Source: Bryobacterales bacterium (GTDB taxonomy: Bacteria > Acidobacteriota > Terriglobia > Bryobacterales > Bryobacteraceae). From it: a stretch of 21,323 bases of DNA. Shown one piece after another: positions 8,175 through 15,700 of the stretch. The stretch lies in NCBI GenBank assembly GCA_003132905.1, contig PKZC01000063.1, positions 23,093 to 44,415 of the forward strand. The letters are read 5' to 3'. The stretch's first letter is position 1, and each line of letters begins with the position of its first letter. Both the position numbers and the translations under genes were made by a program. The notes below the pieces were generated by a model, which was given only the letters and a program-made list of their open reading frames with translations, had not been told where the DNA came from and made no database searches.

Positions 8175-8720
8175 ATGTCGCCATCGGCGCTTCTTTTGGC
8201 ACTGACTTCCATGACATGCCTGATGGCCCAGCCGCGCTACGCTTCCGATGGTCAATTGACTCTTCCCGGCGATTATCGCGAATGGATATTCTTGAGCTCT
8301 GGACTTGGGATGACATACCAGCCGGCGTCCGCACCAGGCGGCCACGGCGCACCATCGTTCACCAACGTCTTCGTGGACCCTTCCGCCTATCGATCTTTCC
8401 TCTCCACCGGCACTTGGCCCGACAAAACCACGCTGGTATTGGAAGTGAGAGCGTCATCGAGCAAGGGATCGATCAATCAAGTGGGATCGTATCAAAGCGA
8501 GGTGCTCGCCGTGGAAGCCGAAGTAAAGGACGCCACCAAATTTCCAGGTAACGGATGGGCGTTCTTCGCATTCGGCAAATCAAGTAGCGGCAAGTTGCTG
8601 GCGCGTACTCAGGATTGTTATAGCTGCCATCTCGCACACGGCGCCGTCGACAATACCTTTGTGCAGTTTTATCCGGTGCTACTCGACGTCGCCAAACACA
8701 AGGGAACGTTCAAACGTTAG
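8175..8720 (+). CDS. Secreted haem protein, cytochrome P460 family
   Basis: The 181-residue product has a short signal peptide (MSPSALLLALTSMTCLMAQ). The P460 fold follows: a GDYREWIFLSSGLGMTY strand-turn, the NVFVDPSAYRSFLSTGTWPD segment, and the C-terminal c-type haem site CYSCH (residues 148-152) followed by AHGAVDNTFVQFYPVL. Characterised members bind haem covalently and oxidise hydroxylamine or act in related nitrogen-oxide detoxification. Many homologues in non-nitrifiers have unknown substrates, so the activity here is open. The ATG at 8175 is preferred over an in-frame upstream start at 8019 because the signal peptide begins there and the earlier start would lie inside the debranching-enzyme gene. 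No partner cytochrome is adjacent. The stop lies 7 bases from that of the convergent phosphoribosyltransferase gene. Confidence 0.85.
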   Translation: MSPSALLLALTSMTCLMAQPRYASDGQLTLPGDYREWIFLSSGLGMTYQPASAPGGHGAPSFTNVFVDPSAYRSFLSTGTWPDKTTLVLEVRASSSKGSINQVGSYQSEVLAVEAEVKDATKFPGNGWAFFAFGKSSSGKLLARTQDCYSCHLAHGAVDNTFVQFYPVLLDVAKHKGTFKR

Positions 8721-8727
8721 ATCCAGG

Positions 8728-9342
8728 CTAAATCCAAACCTTCTCGGCCGGCACCCCGCGCCGGCACATCTCGCATGATCCGGCATCTTTGTAATACGTC
8801 GCATCCAGTTGCGCTAAATAGTAAAGCGGCAACGGACTGAAGTCGACCGTTTTCGGCGTGGGCTGATAAATGATCACCGCCATTCCAACCACTTCGGCGC
8901 CAGTGGATTCCACCAGCCGCTTTAACTCCCCCAAATTGCGGCCAGAGCGCAAAATGTCATCCACCAGCAGCACTTTCTCGCCCGGTTTCTGTTCCAGATA
9001 CTGGCGAAACCGCATGGAGCCGCTTTCTTCCTTGCGGTCGGCCCAATAGACCTGAGGTGCGCGCAGAGCCTCGCATACACCGTAGGCCACCGGTAGTCCG
9101 CCGGTATCGGGAGAGACGATGGACAATTCGGGAATCATGGCGCGAATTTCCGCGTTGGCTCGCAGCAGCCGGCTCAAGCCCACGCTGAGCACCTTAGCAT
9201 GCTGGTAGTAGCGCATCGCCAACTGCACCTGCACGTATTCGGTGGCGTGCAGTCCGTTGGGATATTCGAAATGTCCGTCGCGGATGGCGCCGGTGCGTCG
9301 CAACAAGGCGACCACTTCCTCTTGCGTAGGAACCAGGTGCAT
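8728..9342 (-). CDS. pyrE: Orotate phosphoribosyltransferase-like protein
   Basis: The 204-residue protein has the type I phosphoribosyltransferase PRPP-binding loop [15 protein letters not shown] (about 123-137). An OPRTase-like N-terminus ([21 protein letters not shown]) is present, as is the YWADRKEE segment that supplies a Lys/Arg pair. The C-terminal [14 protein letters not shown] matches the C-x2-C tail of some bacterial OPRTases. PyrE transfers orotate to PRPP, making orotidine monophosphate in de novo pyrimidine synthesis. The call is OPRTase rather than hypoxanthine or adenine PRTase because of the N-terminal and tail segments. The loop reads RSGRN instead of the more usual T-x-G-G-S, so a divergent specificity cannot be excluded. 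The gene stands alone on its strand, divergent from clpP. The ATG at 9342 has only a weak purine-rich AAAG upstream. Confidence 0.8.
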   Translation of the reverse strand: MHLVPTQEEVVALLRRTGAIRDGHFEYPNGLHATEYVQVQLAMRYYQHAKVLSVGLSRLLRANAEIRAMIPELSIVSPDTGGLPVAYGVCEALRAPQVYWADRKEESGSMRFRQYLEQKPGEKVLLVDDILRSGRNLGELKRLVESTGAEVVGMAVIIYQPTPKTVDFSPLPLYYLAQLDATYYKDAGSCEMCRRGVPAEKVWI

Positions 9343-9352
9343 AGCTTTCTTT

Positions 9353-9374
9353 ATTGTCTCGCTTAATTGTCTCG
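9353..9374. repeat. Direct repeat of a 9-base motif between pyrE-like gene and clpP
   Basis: ATTGTCTCG occurs at 9353-9361 and again at 9366-9374, a period of 13 bases. On the pyrE side this is GAGACAAT twice in the 5' leader, 11 bases or more upstream of the start; on the clpP side it overlaps a possible -35 region. The repeat is seen directly. That it is a regulator binding site is inference. Confidence 0.45.
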
Positions 9375-9391
9375 AAGGGTCCGCCTATAAA
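9363..9391 (+). promoter_or_regulatory. Possible sigma-70-type promoter for clpP
   Basis: TTAATT (9363-9368), a 17-base spacer and TATAAA (9386-9391) lie about 80 bases upstream of the clpP start. The -10 box is good, but the -35 box matches the TTGACA consensus at only three positions. No heat-shock sigma-32 type sequence was recognised. The box overlaps the second copy of the ATTGTCTCG repeat. Confidence 0.3.
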
Positions 9392-9472
9392 TCGCGGGCT
9401 CAGCACGGCGCGCGCCGACATCGCGCTATCATGGGGTTTCAGACGCTGATTGTACTTAAGGAGCCTGGTTCG

Positions 9473-10090
9473 ATGCAGAATTCAGTTCTAGTGCCCATGG
9501 TGGTGGAGCAGACCTCGCGCGGGGAACGCGCGTTTGATATCTATTCGCGTCTGCTCAAAGAGAACATCATTTTTCTGGGCACCCCCATTGACGACAACGT
9601 CGCCAATCTGGTGATGGCGCAGATGCTGTTTTTAGCCGCCGAAGATCCGGAAAAAGACATTTCGTTGTACATCAACTCGCCCGGTGGATCCATCACGGCG
9701 GGCCTTGCGATTCTGGACACCATGAATCTGGTGGAACCTGACATCGTGACCTACTGCATTGGACAAGCGGCGTCCATGGCGGCGGTGCTGCTGGCTTGCG
9801 GATCGAAAGGCAAGCGCTACAGCCTGCCCCATTCCCGCATTTTGATTCATCAGCCTTCCATGAGCGGGCTGGGCGGACAGGCCACGGATATCGATATCTA
9901 CGCGCGTGAAATTCTTCGTATGCGCGAATCGCTGAATCAAATTCTCGCCCACGCTACCGGCCAGCCGGTGGAACGGATCGCGCGCGACGTCGATCGCGAC
10001 TACATCCTCGAGCCCGATTCGGCGCTCGAATACGGCATCATCGATCGCATCATCGAAAGCCGCGCGCTGCAACCGGTTCCCACTCGTTGA
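9473..10090 (+). CDS. clpP: ATP-dependent Clp protease proteolytic subunit
   Basis: The 205-residue protein is a full-length ClpP. It has the N-terminal [20 protein letters not shown], the oligomer/strand segment [16 protein letters not shown], the catalytic Ser101 in [12 protein letters not shown], His126 in ILIHQP and Asp176 in VDRDYIL. This serine protease forms a double heptameric ring and degrades proteins unfolded by ClpX or ClpA/ClpC in the cytosol. The ATG at 9473 follows AAGGAG at 9458-9463 with 9 bases between; an in-frame ATG at 9431 lacks this and extends beyond the family N-terminus. Neither clpX nor trigger factor is adjacent, although clpX often follows clpP. Instead its TGA (10088-10090) overlaps the ATG of a secreted lipase gene by one base. 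Confidence 0.96.
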   Translation: MQNSVLVPMVVEQTSRGERAFDIYSRLLKENIIFLGTPIDDNVANLVMAQMLFLAAEDPEKDISLYINSPGGSITAGLAILDTMNLVEPDIVTYCIGQAASMAAVLLACGSKGKRYSLPHSRILIHQPSMSGLGGQATDIDIYAREILRMRESLNQILAHATGQPVERIARDVDRDYILEPDSALEYGIIDRIIESRALQPVPTR

Positions 10091-11901
10091 TGCGGGCCGG
10101 CCTGCTATCGGGCCTGTTATTGGCGCTTGGCGCGCAGGCCCAACTCATTCCGGCCGGAACACCGGTGCCCGTCACCACGCTTCCGCCCGTGGTGTTTATC
10201 AACGGATACCAGTTTGAGGGCTGTCCGTCGACCTTCGCTGGAACATTCGGCATTGCCGATCAGGTGCTTCAGAGCAACGGCGAAGTCAGCCTGTTCTTCA
10301 GTACGTGCAGCTTGCCCAGCAGCGCGACGATAGAGGATCTGGGCGCGGCGTTCGGAACTTTCCTGGCAGGTTTGAAATTCACCAATGGGCAGCCGGTAGA
10401 GACGGTGGATGTGGTCGCGCACAGCATGGGTGGTCTGGTCCTCCGGACCTATCTGAGCGGGAAACAGGATACGACCGGGATGTTTCAACCTCCCGCGGTC
10501 ACCCACGTCCGGAAGGCGGTTTTTCTGGCGACTCCCCATTTCGGAACGCCAATCGCATCACTGGTGCCGATTTCCAGCAATCAATTGAGTGAAATGGCCA
10601 GTGGCAGCGAGTTCCTGTTTAATCTCGGCACCTGGAACGATGCCACGGACGACCTGCGTGGAGTGGATGCCATAGCCGCCGCCGGTAACGGAGGCACTGG
10701 CTTGCTGACCACTTCCGGATTCGACGACGGCGTGGTGCCCCTTACCAGCGGCTCGCTGCGATTCTATGGGGCCGGCCGAACGCGGGTGCTGCCTTACTGT
10801 CATGTTTCGGGCGGCGGCTTAGTCAGCGACTTCGGCTTGTGCTCGGGGGGTGCCAAGGGTATCGCGGACATCGACTCGCCAACCCACGATTCGGCGCAGA
10901 TGATCGTTTCATTCTTGAACGGAACCAATGCCTGGCAGAGTGTGGGCACTGCGGCGGAGAGCAATTCTTTTCTCTCTGTGGATGGCGGATTGATCGTCGC
11001 GGCGCGAGCTGCCGACGATTCACCGGAGAAAATAACTTTCGCGCAGGTGGTGGACCTTCCCTTCCCTGTATTTTCCCAAACGCTCTCCATTTCTTCGGAT
11101 GGAATCGCGTCCTCGAATCTGGTCCCCGCTGGAAACATTCCTGTCGATGTCGCGGCCGGCTCAGGTACCTTCAGCAACACATTCAATCTTTTGCCGGGAG
11201 GCACGGAGCCACTTCTCATCAAGCTCGGGCCACTGGTCGCGCGCGTTTTGCCGGCCGCAGCAAACATTTTTCCGTTAAACCTTGCACCGCGAATGCTGAT
11301 TGCTATTTATGGCTCGGATCTGGCCAGTCAACCCGATCAGACCACTGGCCCCACTTTTCCCACCCAGTTGGCCGACGTTCAGGTGCTGGTGGGTGGATCG
11401 CCAATTCCGCTGTACTATGCGTCGCCGGCGCAGATTAACGCAGTACTTCCCGAAAGCGCAACGGGCTTGACGCAGCTCACGATTCAAAACAGCGCGGGAA
11501 AGAACAGCTTGAACGTTTTAGTGGCAGCGGCATCGCCGGCCATCTTCACGCAGGATTCCTCAGGTACTGGACCAGCTGCGGCATTAAACGCGCACGACGA
11601 GAGCTTGATTACAGCCAGCAATCCGCTCAACGTCGGCGATACTGTGGAACTATACGCTACGGGCCTGGGTCTCACGATAACGAGCAACGATCTGCAAATC
11701 GCGCTTCAAGATCCCACGGTGACAATCGGCGGCGTGCCTTGCCCGGTGACGTTCGCGGGCGAAGCCCCCGGTTACATTGGGTTGGATCAGATCGATTGCG
11801 CCATCCCAGCGGGCATAGCGGCGAGCGCGACATCGCCGGTAGTGGTCACCTCGGGCAATCAAACCAGCAACACGGCCACGCTCGCTATAGCATCCCCTTA
11901 A
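10090..11901 (+). CDS. Secreted alpha/beta-hydrolase (lipase-like) with Solibacter-type C-terminal domain
   Basis: The 603-residue protein starts with a signal peptide ([18 protein letters not shown]). Residues about 32-280 form an alpha/beta-hydrolase domain: VVFINGYQF near the oxyanion hole, nucleophile elbow VVAHSMGGLVLRT with Ser112, an LATPHFGTP segment typical of triacylglycerol lipases and PGAP1-like esterases, acidic DDGVVPLT (Asp212/213), and a late His266 in DSPTHDS. After a beta-rich linker, residues about 390-600 match the repeated tail domain known from Solibacter secreted proteins (TIGR03437): NIFPLNLAPRMLIAIYGSDL, LYYASPAQINAVLP and VELYATGLGLT. That tail's function is unknown; surface attachment or carbohydrate binding are guesses. 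The ATG overlaps the clpP stop (TGATG), implying re-initiation from the clpP message. A TTG one codon earlier is less likely. Confidence 0.85.
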   Translation: MRAGLLSGLLLALGAQAQLIPAGTPVPVTTLPPVVFINGYQFEGCPSTFAGTFGIADQVLQSNGEVSLFFSTCSLPSSATIEDLGAAFGTFLAGLKFTNGQPVETVDVVAHSMGGLVLRTYLSGKQDTTGMFQPPAVTHVRKAVFLATPHFGTPIASLVPISSNQLSEMASGSEFLFNLGTWNDATDDLRGVDAIAAAGNGGTGLLTTSGFDDGVVPLTSGSLRFYGAGRTRVLPYCHVSGGGLVSDFGLCSGGAKGIADIDSPTHDSAQMIVSFLNGTNAWQSVGTAAESNSFLSVDGGLIVAARAADDSPEKITFAQVVDLPFPVFSQTLSISSDGIASSNLVPAGNIPVDVAAGSGTFSNTFNLLPGGTEPLLIKLGPLVARVLPAAANIFPLNLAPRMLIAIYGSDLASQPDQTTGPTFPTQLADVQVLVGGSPIPLYYASPAQINAVLPESATGLTQLTIQNSAGKNSLNVLVAAASPAIFTQDSSGTGPAAALNAHDESLITASNPLNVGDTVELYATGLGLTITSNDLQIALQDPTVTIGGVPCPVTFAGEAPGYIGLDQIDCAIPAGIAASATSPVVVTSGNQTSNTATLAIASP

Positions 11902-13319
11902 ATCTGCATCCCAGCCGGCTGCCGGATTTCCATGCATCCCTTGCCGGTGGGCAGCATTTTTCCCGGGTTCAAGCGGCACTCGGGATCGAACAGCTTCTTG
12001 AACCGCGCGATCAAATCGAGCGTCTCGCCGGAGAATTGCTCGCCGATCAGTTCCATCTTTTCCATCCCCACGCCGTGCTCGCCGGTGATGGACCCGCCTT
12101 GCTGGATGCAGAATCGCAAAATTTCATCGCCGGCCGCTTTCGCGCGCTCCAGTTCGCCCGCCTTGTGGTGATTGAAGAGAATGATGGGATGCATGTTCCC
12201 GTCCCCGGCGTGGAAAATGTTGCTGATAGTAAGGCCGTACTTCTCAGCTATCCGGTGAATCTCGCGCAGCGTCGGCGCGATTTTGGTGCGCGGCACCACG
12301 CCATCCTGCACGTAATACGCCGGGCTTACGCGCCCCACCGCGCCGAAGGCGTTCTTGCGTCCCTTCCACAGCAGTTCGCGCTCCGTAGCTGACCGGGCAA
12401 TGCGAACCTCACGCGCGCGGCAGCTCTTACACGCGTCTTCGATCTGCTGCACCTGCTCTTCCACTGCCTCCTTCAAGCCCTCCAGTTCGATCAGCAACAC
12501 CGCCGCTGCGTCCATCGGATACCCCGCGTGAGTGGCTTCTTCCACCATTCGCAGCATGACGCCGTCCAGCATTTCCACCGCCGCGGGAGTAATGGCCCGC
12601 GCGGTGATCTCGGCCACCGAATCCGCACAATCGTCGACCGTATCGTAGATCGCCAAAAGAGTTTTGACCAGTTCTGGCTGCCGCATCAGGCGCACCGTGA
12701 TTCCGGTCACCAGCGCCATGGTCCCCTCTGAGCCCGTAAGCAGACCCGTGAGATCGTAACCAGGCGCATCCAACGCCTTACCGCCAACGGTCATCGGCGT
12801 TCCGTCCGGAAGAACGGTTTCAATTCCGAGCACGTGATTCGTCGTCACGCCGTACGCTAAAGTGTGCGGCCCACCCGCATTTTCCGAGACATTGCCGCCG
12901 ATAGTACAGGCCTTCTGGCTGGAGGGATCGGGCGCATAGAAATATCCGTCTTGTTCCACGGCCTGCGTAATTTCGAGATTCACCACGCCTGGCTCAAGCA
13001 CCGCCCGTTCGTTCGCCAGATCGATTTCGATGACGCGATTCATCCTTGCAAACGAGATCACCATGCCGCCCGCGCGCGCGATCACGCCGCCGCTGAGTCC
13101 GGTGCCCGCGCCACGTCCCACGATAGGAATGCCGTGCTCGCGAGCGATTTGAACCAGCGCCACCGCTTCCCCGGCGCTCTCGGGAAACACCACCAGTTCC
13201 GGCCGGGCTTTGTCGACGCTGCCATCGTATTCGTAAAGCGTCAGGTCTTCGGCCCGATCGAGATATCCGCGCGGTCCAAGCAGTTTGTCGACTTCGAGGA
13301 GGGCCTCAGGCGTAATCAT
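11898..13319 (-). CDS. glcD: FAD-linked oxidase, glycolate oxidase subunit GlcD-type
   Basis: The 473-residue protein has the PCMH-type FAD domain at about 38-215 (VVFPESAGEAVALVQIA, VGRGAGTGLSGGV, GGNVSENAGGPHTLAYGVT, LTGSEGTMALVT). The FAD-oxidase C-terminal domain follows, with the metal and substrate-site motifs NIFHAGDGNMHP and GSITGEHGVGMEK and the terminal FDPECRLNPGKMLP. Members oxidise glycolate, D-lactate or related 2-hydroxyacids. GlcD itself normally works with GlcE and the iron-sulfur subunit GlcF, neither of which is in the window, so a stand-alone D-lactate or other 2-hydroxyacid dehydrogenase is equally possible. The ATG at 13319 has AGGAG 6 bases upstream. Its TAA overlaps the stop of the convergent lipase gene within TTAA. 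Confidence 0.9.
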   Translation of the reverse strand: MITPEALLEVDKLLGPRGYLDRAEDLTLYEYDGSVDKARPELVVFPESAGEAVALVQIAREHGIPIVGRGAGTGLSGGVIARAGGMVISFARMNRVIEIDLANERAVLEPGVVNLEITQAVEQDGYFYAPDPSSQKACTIGGNVSENAGGPHTLAYGVTTNHVLGIETVLPDGTPMTVGGKALDAPGYDLTGLLTGSEGTMALVTGITVRLMRQPELVKTLLAIYDTVDDCADSVAEITARAITPAAVEMLDGVMLRMVEEATHAGYPMDAAAVLLIELEGLKEAVEEQVQQIEDACKSCRAREVRIARSATERELLWKGRKNAFGAVGRVSPAYYVQDGVVPRTKIAPTLREIHRIAEKYGLTISNIFHAGDGNMHPIILFNHHKAGELERAKAAGDEILRFCIQQGGSITGEHGVGMEKMELIGEQFSGETLDLIARFKKLFDPECRLNPGKMLPTGKGCMEIRQPAGMQI

Positions 13320-13382
13320 CCAAGCTCCTCTTCGGACAATAGCCTATCGAGCAGATCTCTTCAAACGCAATCTGAACCGGTG

Positions 13383-13514
13383 TCAATCTGAACTATCCGC
13401 ATGCCAGCCGTAAACCCGCAACATCGTCTGGCGATTCAACTGGTGTGCCGTTACACGTAAGAATATTTCACGATCGCTGGCCTCGGGGTGGATCTGCCGC
13501 ACACGCGATTGCAT
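13383..13514 (-). pseudogene. Remnant of a small protein gene (C-terminal end only)
   Basis: A 43-codon stretch reads as well-formed protein (VRQIHPEASDREIFLRVTAH, then LNRQTMLRVYGWHADSSD). It resembles the C-terminal end of short bacterial proteins of unknown function that carry HPEAS-x-RE-x-x-LRV followed by a YGW motif. The frame stays open upstream to 13601, but codons above 13525 are those of the palindromic repeat, so the natural N-terminal part seems lost. No ribosome binding site is evident near the first internal ATG (13514). It could instead be a small intact gene. The family resemblance is from memory and only moderately sure. Confidence 0.4.
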
Positions 13515-13524
13515 TTCATTCAGT

Positions 13525-13600
13525 TGGCCACAGATGAACGCAGATGAACACCGATAAGACATTTCTAGAATCAGCGTTGATCCGTGTTTATCAGTGGCCA
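13525..13600. repeat. 76-bp palindromic intergenic repeat built of 10-bp modules
   Basis: The element begins and ends with TGGCCA. From each end inwards, 10-base modules follow. From the left: CAGATGAACG, CAGATGAACA, CCGATAAGAC. From the right, on the other strand: CTGATAAACA, CGGATCAACG, CTGATTCTAG. The shared module is about C-N-GAT-N-AAC-R, so each arm is a tandem repeat near one helical turn in period, and the arms are imperfect inverted copies. Sequences of this style (GATGAACRCAGAT) recur between genes in several bacterial phyla as far as I recall. Copy number in this genome cannot be judged from one window. It sits 5 bases from the stop of the TlpA-like gene and directly against the gene remnant. 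Confidence 0.7.
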
Positions 13601-13605
13601 TTGCC

Positions 13606-14148
13606 TTACAACAGCGACTTTACAAAACCCACCAACTCCGGGTCCATCCACGAAATCGCCTGGCCATCTCGCTCCGGCAAGCCAGCATACTTGCGAACTA
13701 CCTTGCCGTTGCGGTCGATAATATAGCTCTCAGGAATCTTGTAGGTGCCATAGCGATAGCTCAAATTCTCTTCCGGATCGCGCGCGATGGGATACGACAC
13801 TCCGAAGTGCTTCACGAAGTTGCCATACATCTGCTCGTTGCGATCCACGCTCACGCCCAGCACCACTACGCCGGCATTCTTAAATGTTTTGGCAAACTCA
13901 TTCAGCGAGGGCGCCTCCTCCACGCAGGGCGCACACCAGCTGGCCCAAAAATTCAGCACCAGAACCTTGCCGCCGAAATTTCGCGGCGTCACCTGATCGC
14001 CCGCGCTAGTGGTAATGGTGAAGTTCGGAGCCGTGTCGCCCACTCCCACTATGTGTTCCTGCATGGACCAGATCACCACCCAACCAAGCGCCACGAGCAG
14101 CGCGGCTATAGCACCTTTGATGGCTAAATCTACTTTGGAATGAGTCAT
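13606..14148 (-). CDS. Membrane-anchored TlpA/ResA-like thiol-disulfide oxidoreductase
   Basis: The 180-residue protein has one N-terminal membrane segment (about 10-28, AIKGAIAALLVALGWVVIW). A thioredoxin-fold domain of the AhpC/TSA-Redoxin type follows: GDTAPNFTITTSAGD, VLVLNFWASWCAPCVEEAP with the redox pair Cys72/Cys75, VVLGVSVDRNEQ, and the cis-Pro region YKIPESYIIDRNGKVV. Such proteins face the periplasm and reduce disulfides, typically in cytochrome c maturation or related thiol redox tasks. No cytochrome c biogenesis gene is adjacent, so the client is unknown. The ATG at 14148 has an AGGAG ribosome binding site 8 bases upstream. It is transcribed divergently from the pterin cluster; the stop is 5 bases from the palindromic repeat. 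Confidence 0.9.
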   Translation of the reverse strand: MTHSKVDLAIKGAIAALLVALGWVVIWSMQEHIVGVGDTAPNFTITTSAGDQVTPRNFGGKVLVLNFWASWCAPCVEEAPSLNEFAKTFKNAGVVVLGVSVDRNEQMYGNFVKHFGVSYPIARDPEENLSYRYGTYKIPESYIIDRNGKVVRKYAGLPERDGQAISWMDPELVGFVKSLL

Positions 14149-14177
14149 TTCAACAGCTCCTGGGCGGACCCTTCTTC

Positions 14178-14183
14178 TATAAT
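14178..14183 (+). promoter_or_regulatory. Consensus -10 box (TATAAT) upstream of the pterin cluster
   Basis: TATAAT lies about 46 bases before the first pterin gene, in the 81-base divergent gap. No convincing TTGACA-like -35 box is found 16-18 bases upstream, so this may be a weak or activated promoter. The A/T-rich patch could also serve the TlpA-like gene on the other strand. Confidence 0.35.
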
Positions 14184-14229
14184 ATTAAAGTATCTCATGG
14201 GGTAAGGTTCGCATCAGATAAAAAGGATC

Positions 14230-14658
14230 ATGCTGATTACTCGCCGGGCAGAATTCTCCGCATCCCACGTGTGCGCTCAACCTGCATTGACGCCGGAACA
14301 AAACGCGCAGCTCTATGGACCCGCCTCCAACCCTAGCGGCCATGGCCACAATTACGTGCTGGAAGTGACTCTCGAAGGCGATCCCGATCCCGTCAGCGGC
14401 ATGGTCTTCGATTTGAAAAAGCTAAAGGAATTGATCCAGCAGACCGTGATCGATTCGATGGACCATCGTTTTCTCAACTACGAAGTGCCTCCGTTCGACA
14501 AGATTGTTCCCACCACGGAAAATGTCGCCGCCGAGATTTGGCGCCGGCTGGAACCGCATTTTGAAGCAGGCCGCGCCCGCCTGAACAATGTTCGCCTCTA
14601 TGAGACCGACGATCTGTACGTCGATTATCCCGGCGCGTTTGCTCAGGACGGCCGATAA
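14230..14658 (+). CDS. 6-pyruvoyl-tetrahydropterin synthase/QueD paralogue lacking the catalytic Cys
   Basis: The 142-residue protein follows the PTPS/QueD fold along its whole length. The zinc ligands His13 (SASH), His38 and His40 (GHGHNY) are present, as are Asp78-His79 (SMDHRFLN) and the pterin-anchoring Glu125 (LYETDD). The position of the catalytic Cys is Ala32: the sequence reads YGPASNPSGHGHNY where the neighbour reads [14 protein letters not shown]. Family members convert dihydroneopterin triphosphate to 6-pyruvoyl- or 6-carboxy-tetrahydropterin, and the Cys is the usual general base. Loss suggests altered chemistry, a scaffolding role in a mixed hexamer, or a different substrate. The body resembles animal-type PTPS (PTTENVA, YETDDLYVDY) more than short E. 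coli-type QueD. Its TAA overlaps the next ATG by one base. AAGGA stands 5 bases before the start. Confidence 0.85.
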   Translation: MLITRRAEFSASHVCAQPALTPEQNAQLYGPASNPSGHGHNYVLEVTLEGDPDPVSGMVFDLKKLKELIQQTVIDSMDHRFLNYEVPPFDKIVPTTENVAAEIWRRLEPHFEAGRARLNNVRLYETDDLYVDYPGAFAQDGR

Positions 14659-15077
14659 TGCGCGTCACCCGCCGCTATCGCTTCGCCGCGTCTCATCGTC
14701 TGCATTCCGCGGCGTTCACCGAAGACGAAAACCGCGAGCTGTATGGCAAATGCAGCAATCCGTATGGGCACGGGCACGATTACGTTTTGGATGTGGCGGC
14801 CATCGGTCCGGTGAATCCGGTTTCAGGACAGGTGGTGCACGTTCCCACGCTCGATCGGCTAGTGTCGGAACAAGTGCTCAAAGATTTCGACCACCGCTAC
14901 ATGAATGCCGACCTGTCTGAATTTAAGACGCTGGTTCCTACCTCGGAAAATATCATCCGCGTGATCGAGGACAGGCTGAGCGCCCGCTGGTCCGATGCAT
15001 TTCCCGGCGAATGGCCGCGTCTGGAGGGAATTCGCTTGCGCGAAACCAAGCGCAACGTCTTCGAACTAAAATCATGA
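14658..15077 (+). CDS. queD: 6-pyruvoyl-tetrahydropterin synthase/6-carboxy-tetrahydropterin synthase with intact active site
   Basis: The 139-residue paralogue of the preceding gene keeps the complete PTPS/QueD active site: zinc ligands His13 (AASH), His38 and His40 (GHGHDY), the general base Cys32 in YGKCSNP, Asp78-His79 (DFDHRYMN) and Glu129 (LRETKRN). It should act on the product of GTP cyclohydrolase I, encoded by the next gene. Whether the product is 6-carboxy-tetrahydropterin (queuosine route) or 6-pyruvoyl-tetrahydropterin (biopterin route) cannot be settled; no queC, queE or sepiapterin reductase gene is in the window. The gene overlaps both neighbours (TAATG at its start, ATGA at its end), so all three are probably made together. 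The symbol denotes the family, not proven queuosine synthesis. Confidence 0.88.
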   Translation: MRVTRRYRFAASHRLHSAAFTEDENRELYGKCSNPYGHGHDYVLDVAAIGPVNPVSGQVVHVPTLDRLVSEQVLKDFDHRYMNADLSEFKTLVPTSENIIRVIEDRLSARWSDAFPGEWPRLEGIRLRETKRNVFELKS

Positions 15078-15688
15078 AAAATAAATCCGCCGTGAAGGTA
15101 ATGCCGCCGCAGGACAGCCAGGAATCGATTGCCGACCTCATGCGGAAAGTCCTGCTGAAGATCGGCGAAGATCCCGAGCGTCCTGGATTGGCCCGCACGC
15201 CCCAGCGCGCCGACAAGGCGCTGCGATTTCTCACTAGCGGTTATGAGACCGACGTCCAAAGTATTGTGAACGGCGCGCTGTTCGAGGAAAAGTGCGACGA
15301 GATGGTAGTGGTGAAGGACATCGAGTTTTACAGCATGTGCGAGCATCACCTGCTGCCGTTCTTCGGAACCATGCACGTGGCTTATCTGCCGAACAACAAG
15401 CTCATCGGGCTTAGCAAGATTCCTCGCATTGTGGACATGTTCGCGCGCCGCCTGCAGTTGCAAGAGCGATTGACGCACCAGGTGGCCGAGACTCTGAATG
15501 AAGTGCTGCGGCCCAAGGGCGTCGGCGTGATCTGCGAGGCCCGCCATTTCTGCATGATGATGCGCGGCGTCGAGAAGCAGCATTCGGGAACCGTAACCAG
15601 CGCGATGCTGGGCGGGTTTCGCGAGCGCAAGGAAACGCGCGACGAGTTCCTGTCGCTGGTCTCGGCGCGCAATCACCCGTTCCATTAA
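15074..15688 (+). CDS. folE: GTP cyclohydrolase I (type IA)
   Basis: The 204-residue protein is a standard FolE. It has [19 protein letters not shown], then the zinc and catalytic segment [14 protein letters not shown] with Cys89, His91 and His92, [29 protein letters not shown], and [13 protein letters not shown] with the third zinc ligand Cys160. The Cys89-Cys160 spacing equals that of the E. coli enzyme. It converts GTP to 7,8-dihydroneopterin triphosphate, the shared precursor of folate, biopterin and queuosine. The ATG at 15074 overlaps the previous stop (ATGA), which fixes the start. Position behind two PTPS-like genes suggests a dedicated supply of dihydroneopterin triphosphate to them. 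No terminator hairpin is evident downstream. Confidence 0.95.
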   Translation: MKNKSAVKVMPPQDSQESIADLMRKVLLKIGEDPERPGLARTPQRADKALRFLTSGYETDVQSIVNGALFEEKCDEMVVVKDIEFYSMCEHHLLPFFGTMHVAYLPNNKLIGLSKIPRIVDMFARRLQLQERLTHQVAETLNEVLRPKGVGVICEARHFCMMMRGVEKQHSGTVTSAMLGGFRERKETRDEFLSLVSARNHPFH

Positions 15689-15700
15689 GCACTTTTGGCC

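Noticed and set aside
13368..13393. CAATCTGAAC repeated twice with a 16-base period
   Set aside because: Only two 10-base copies beside a decayed gene, with no promoter or partner feature; probably a small local duplication.
14196..14230. A preQ1-I riboswitch before the pterin cluster (GGTTC followed by ATAAAAAGGA)
   Set aside because: The pyrimidine-rich strand needed to close the P1 stem is absent between the two blocks, so the pseudoknot cannot form.
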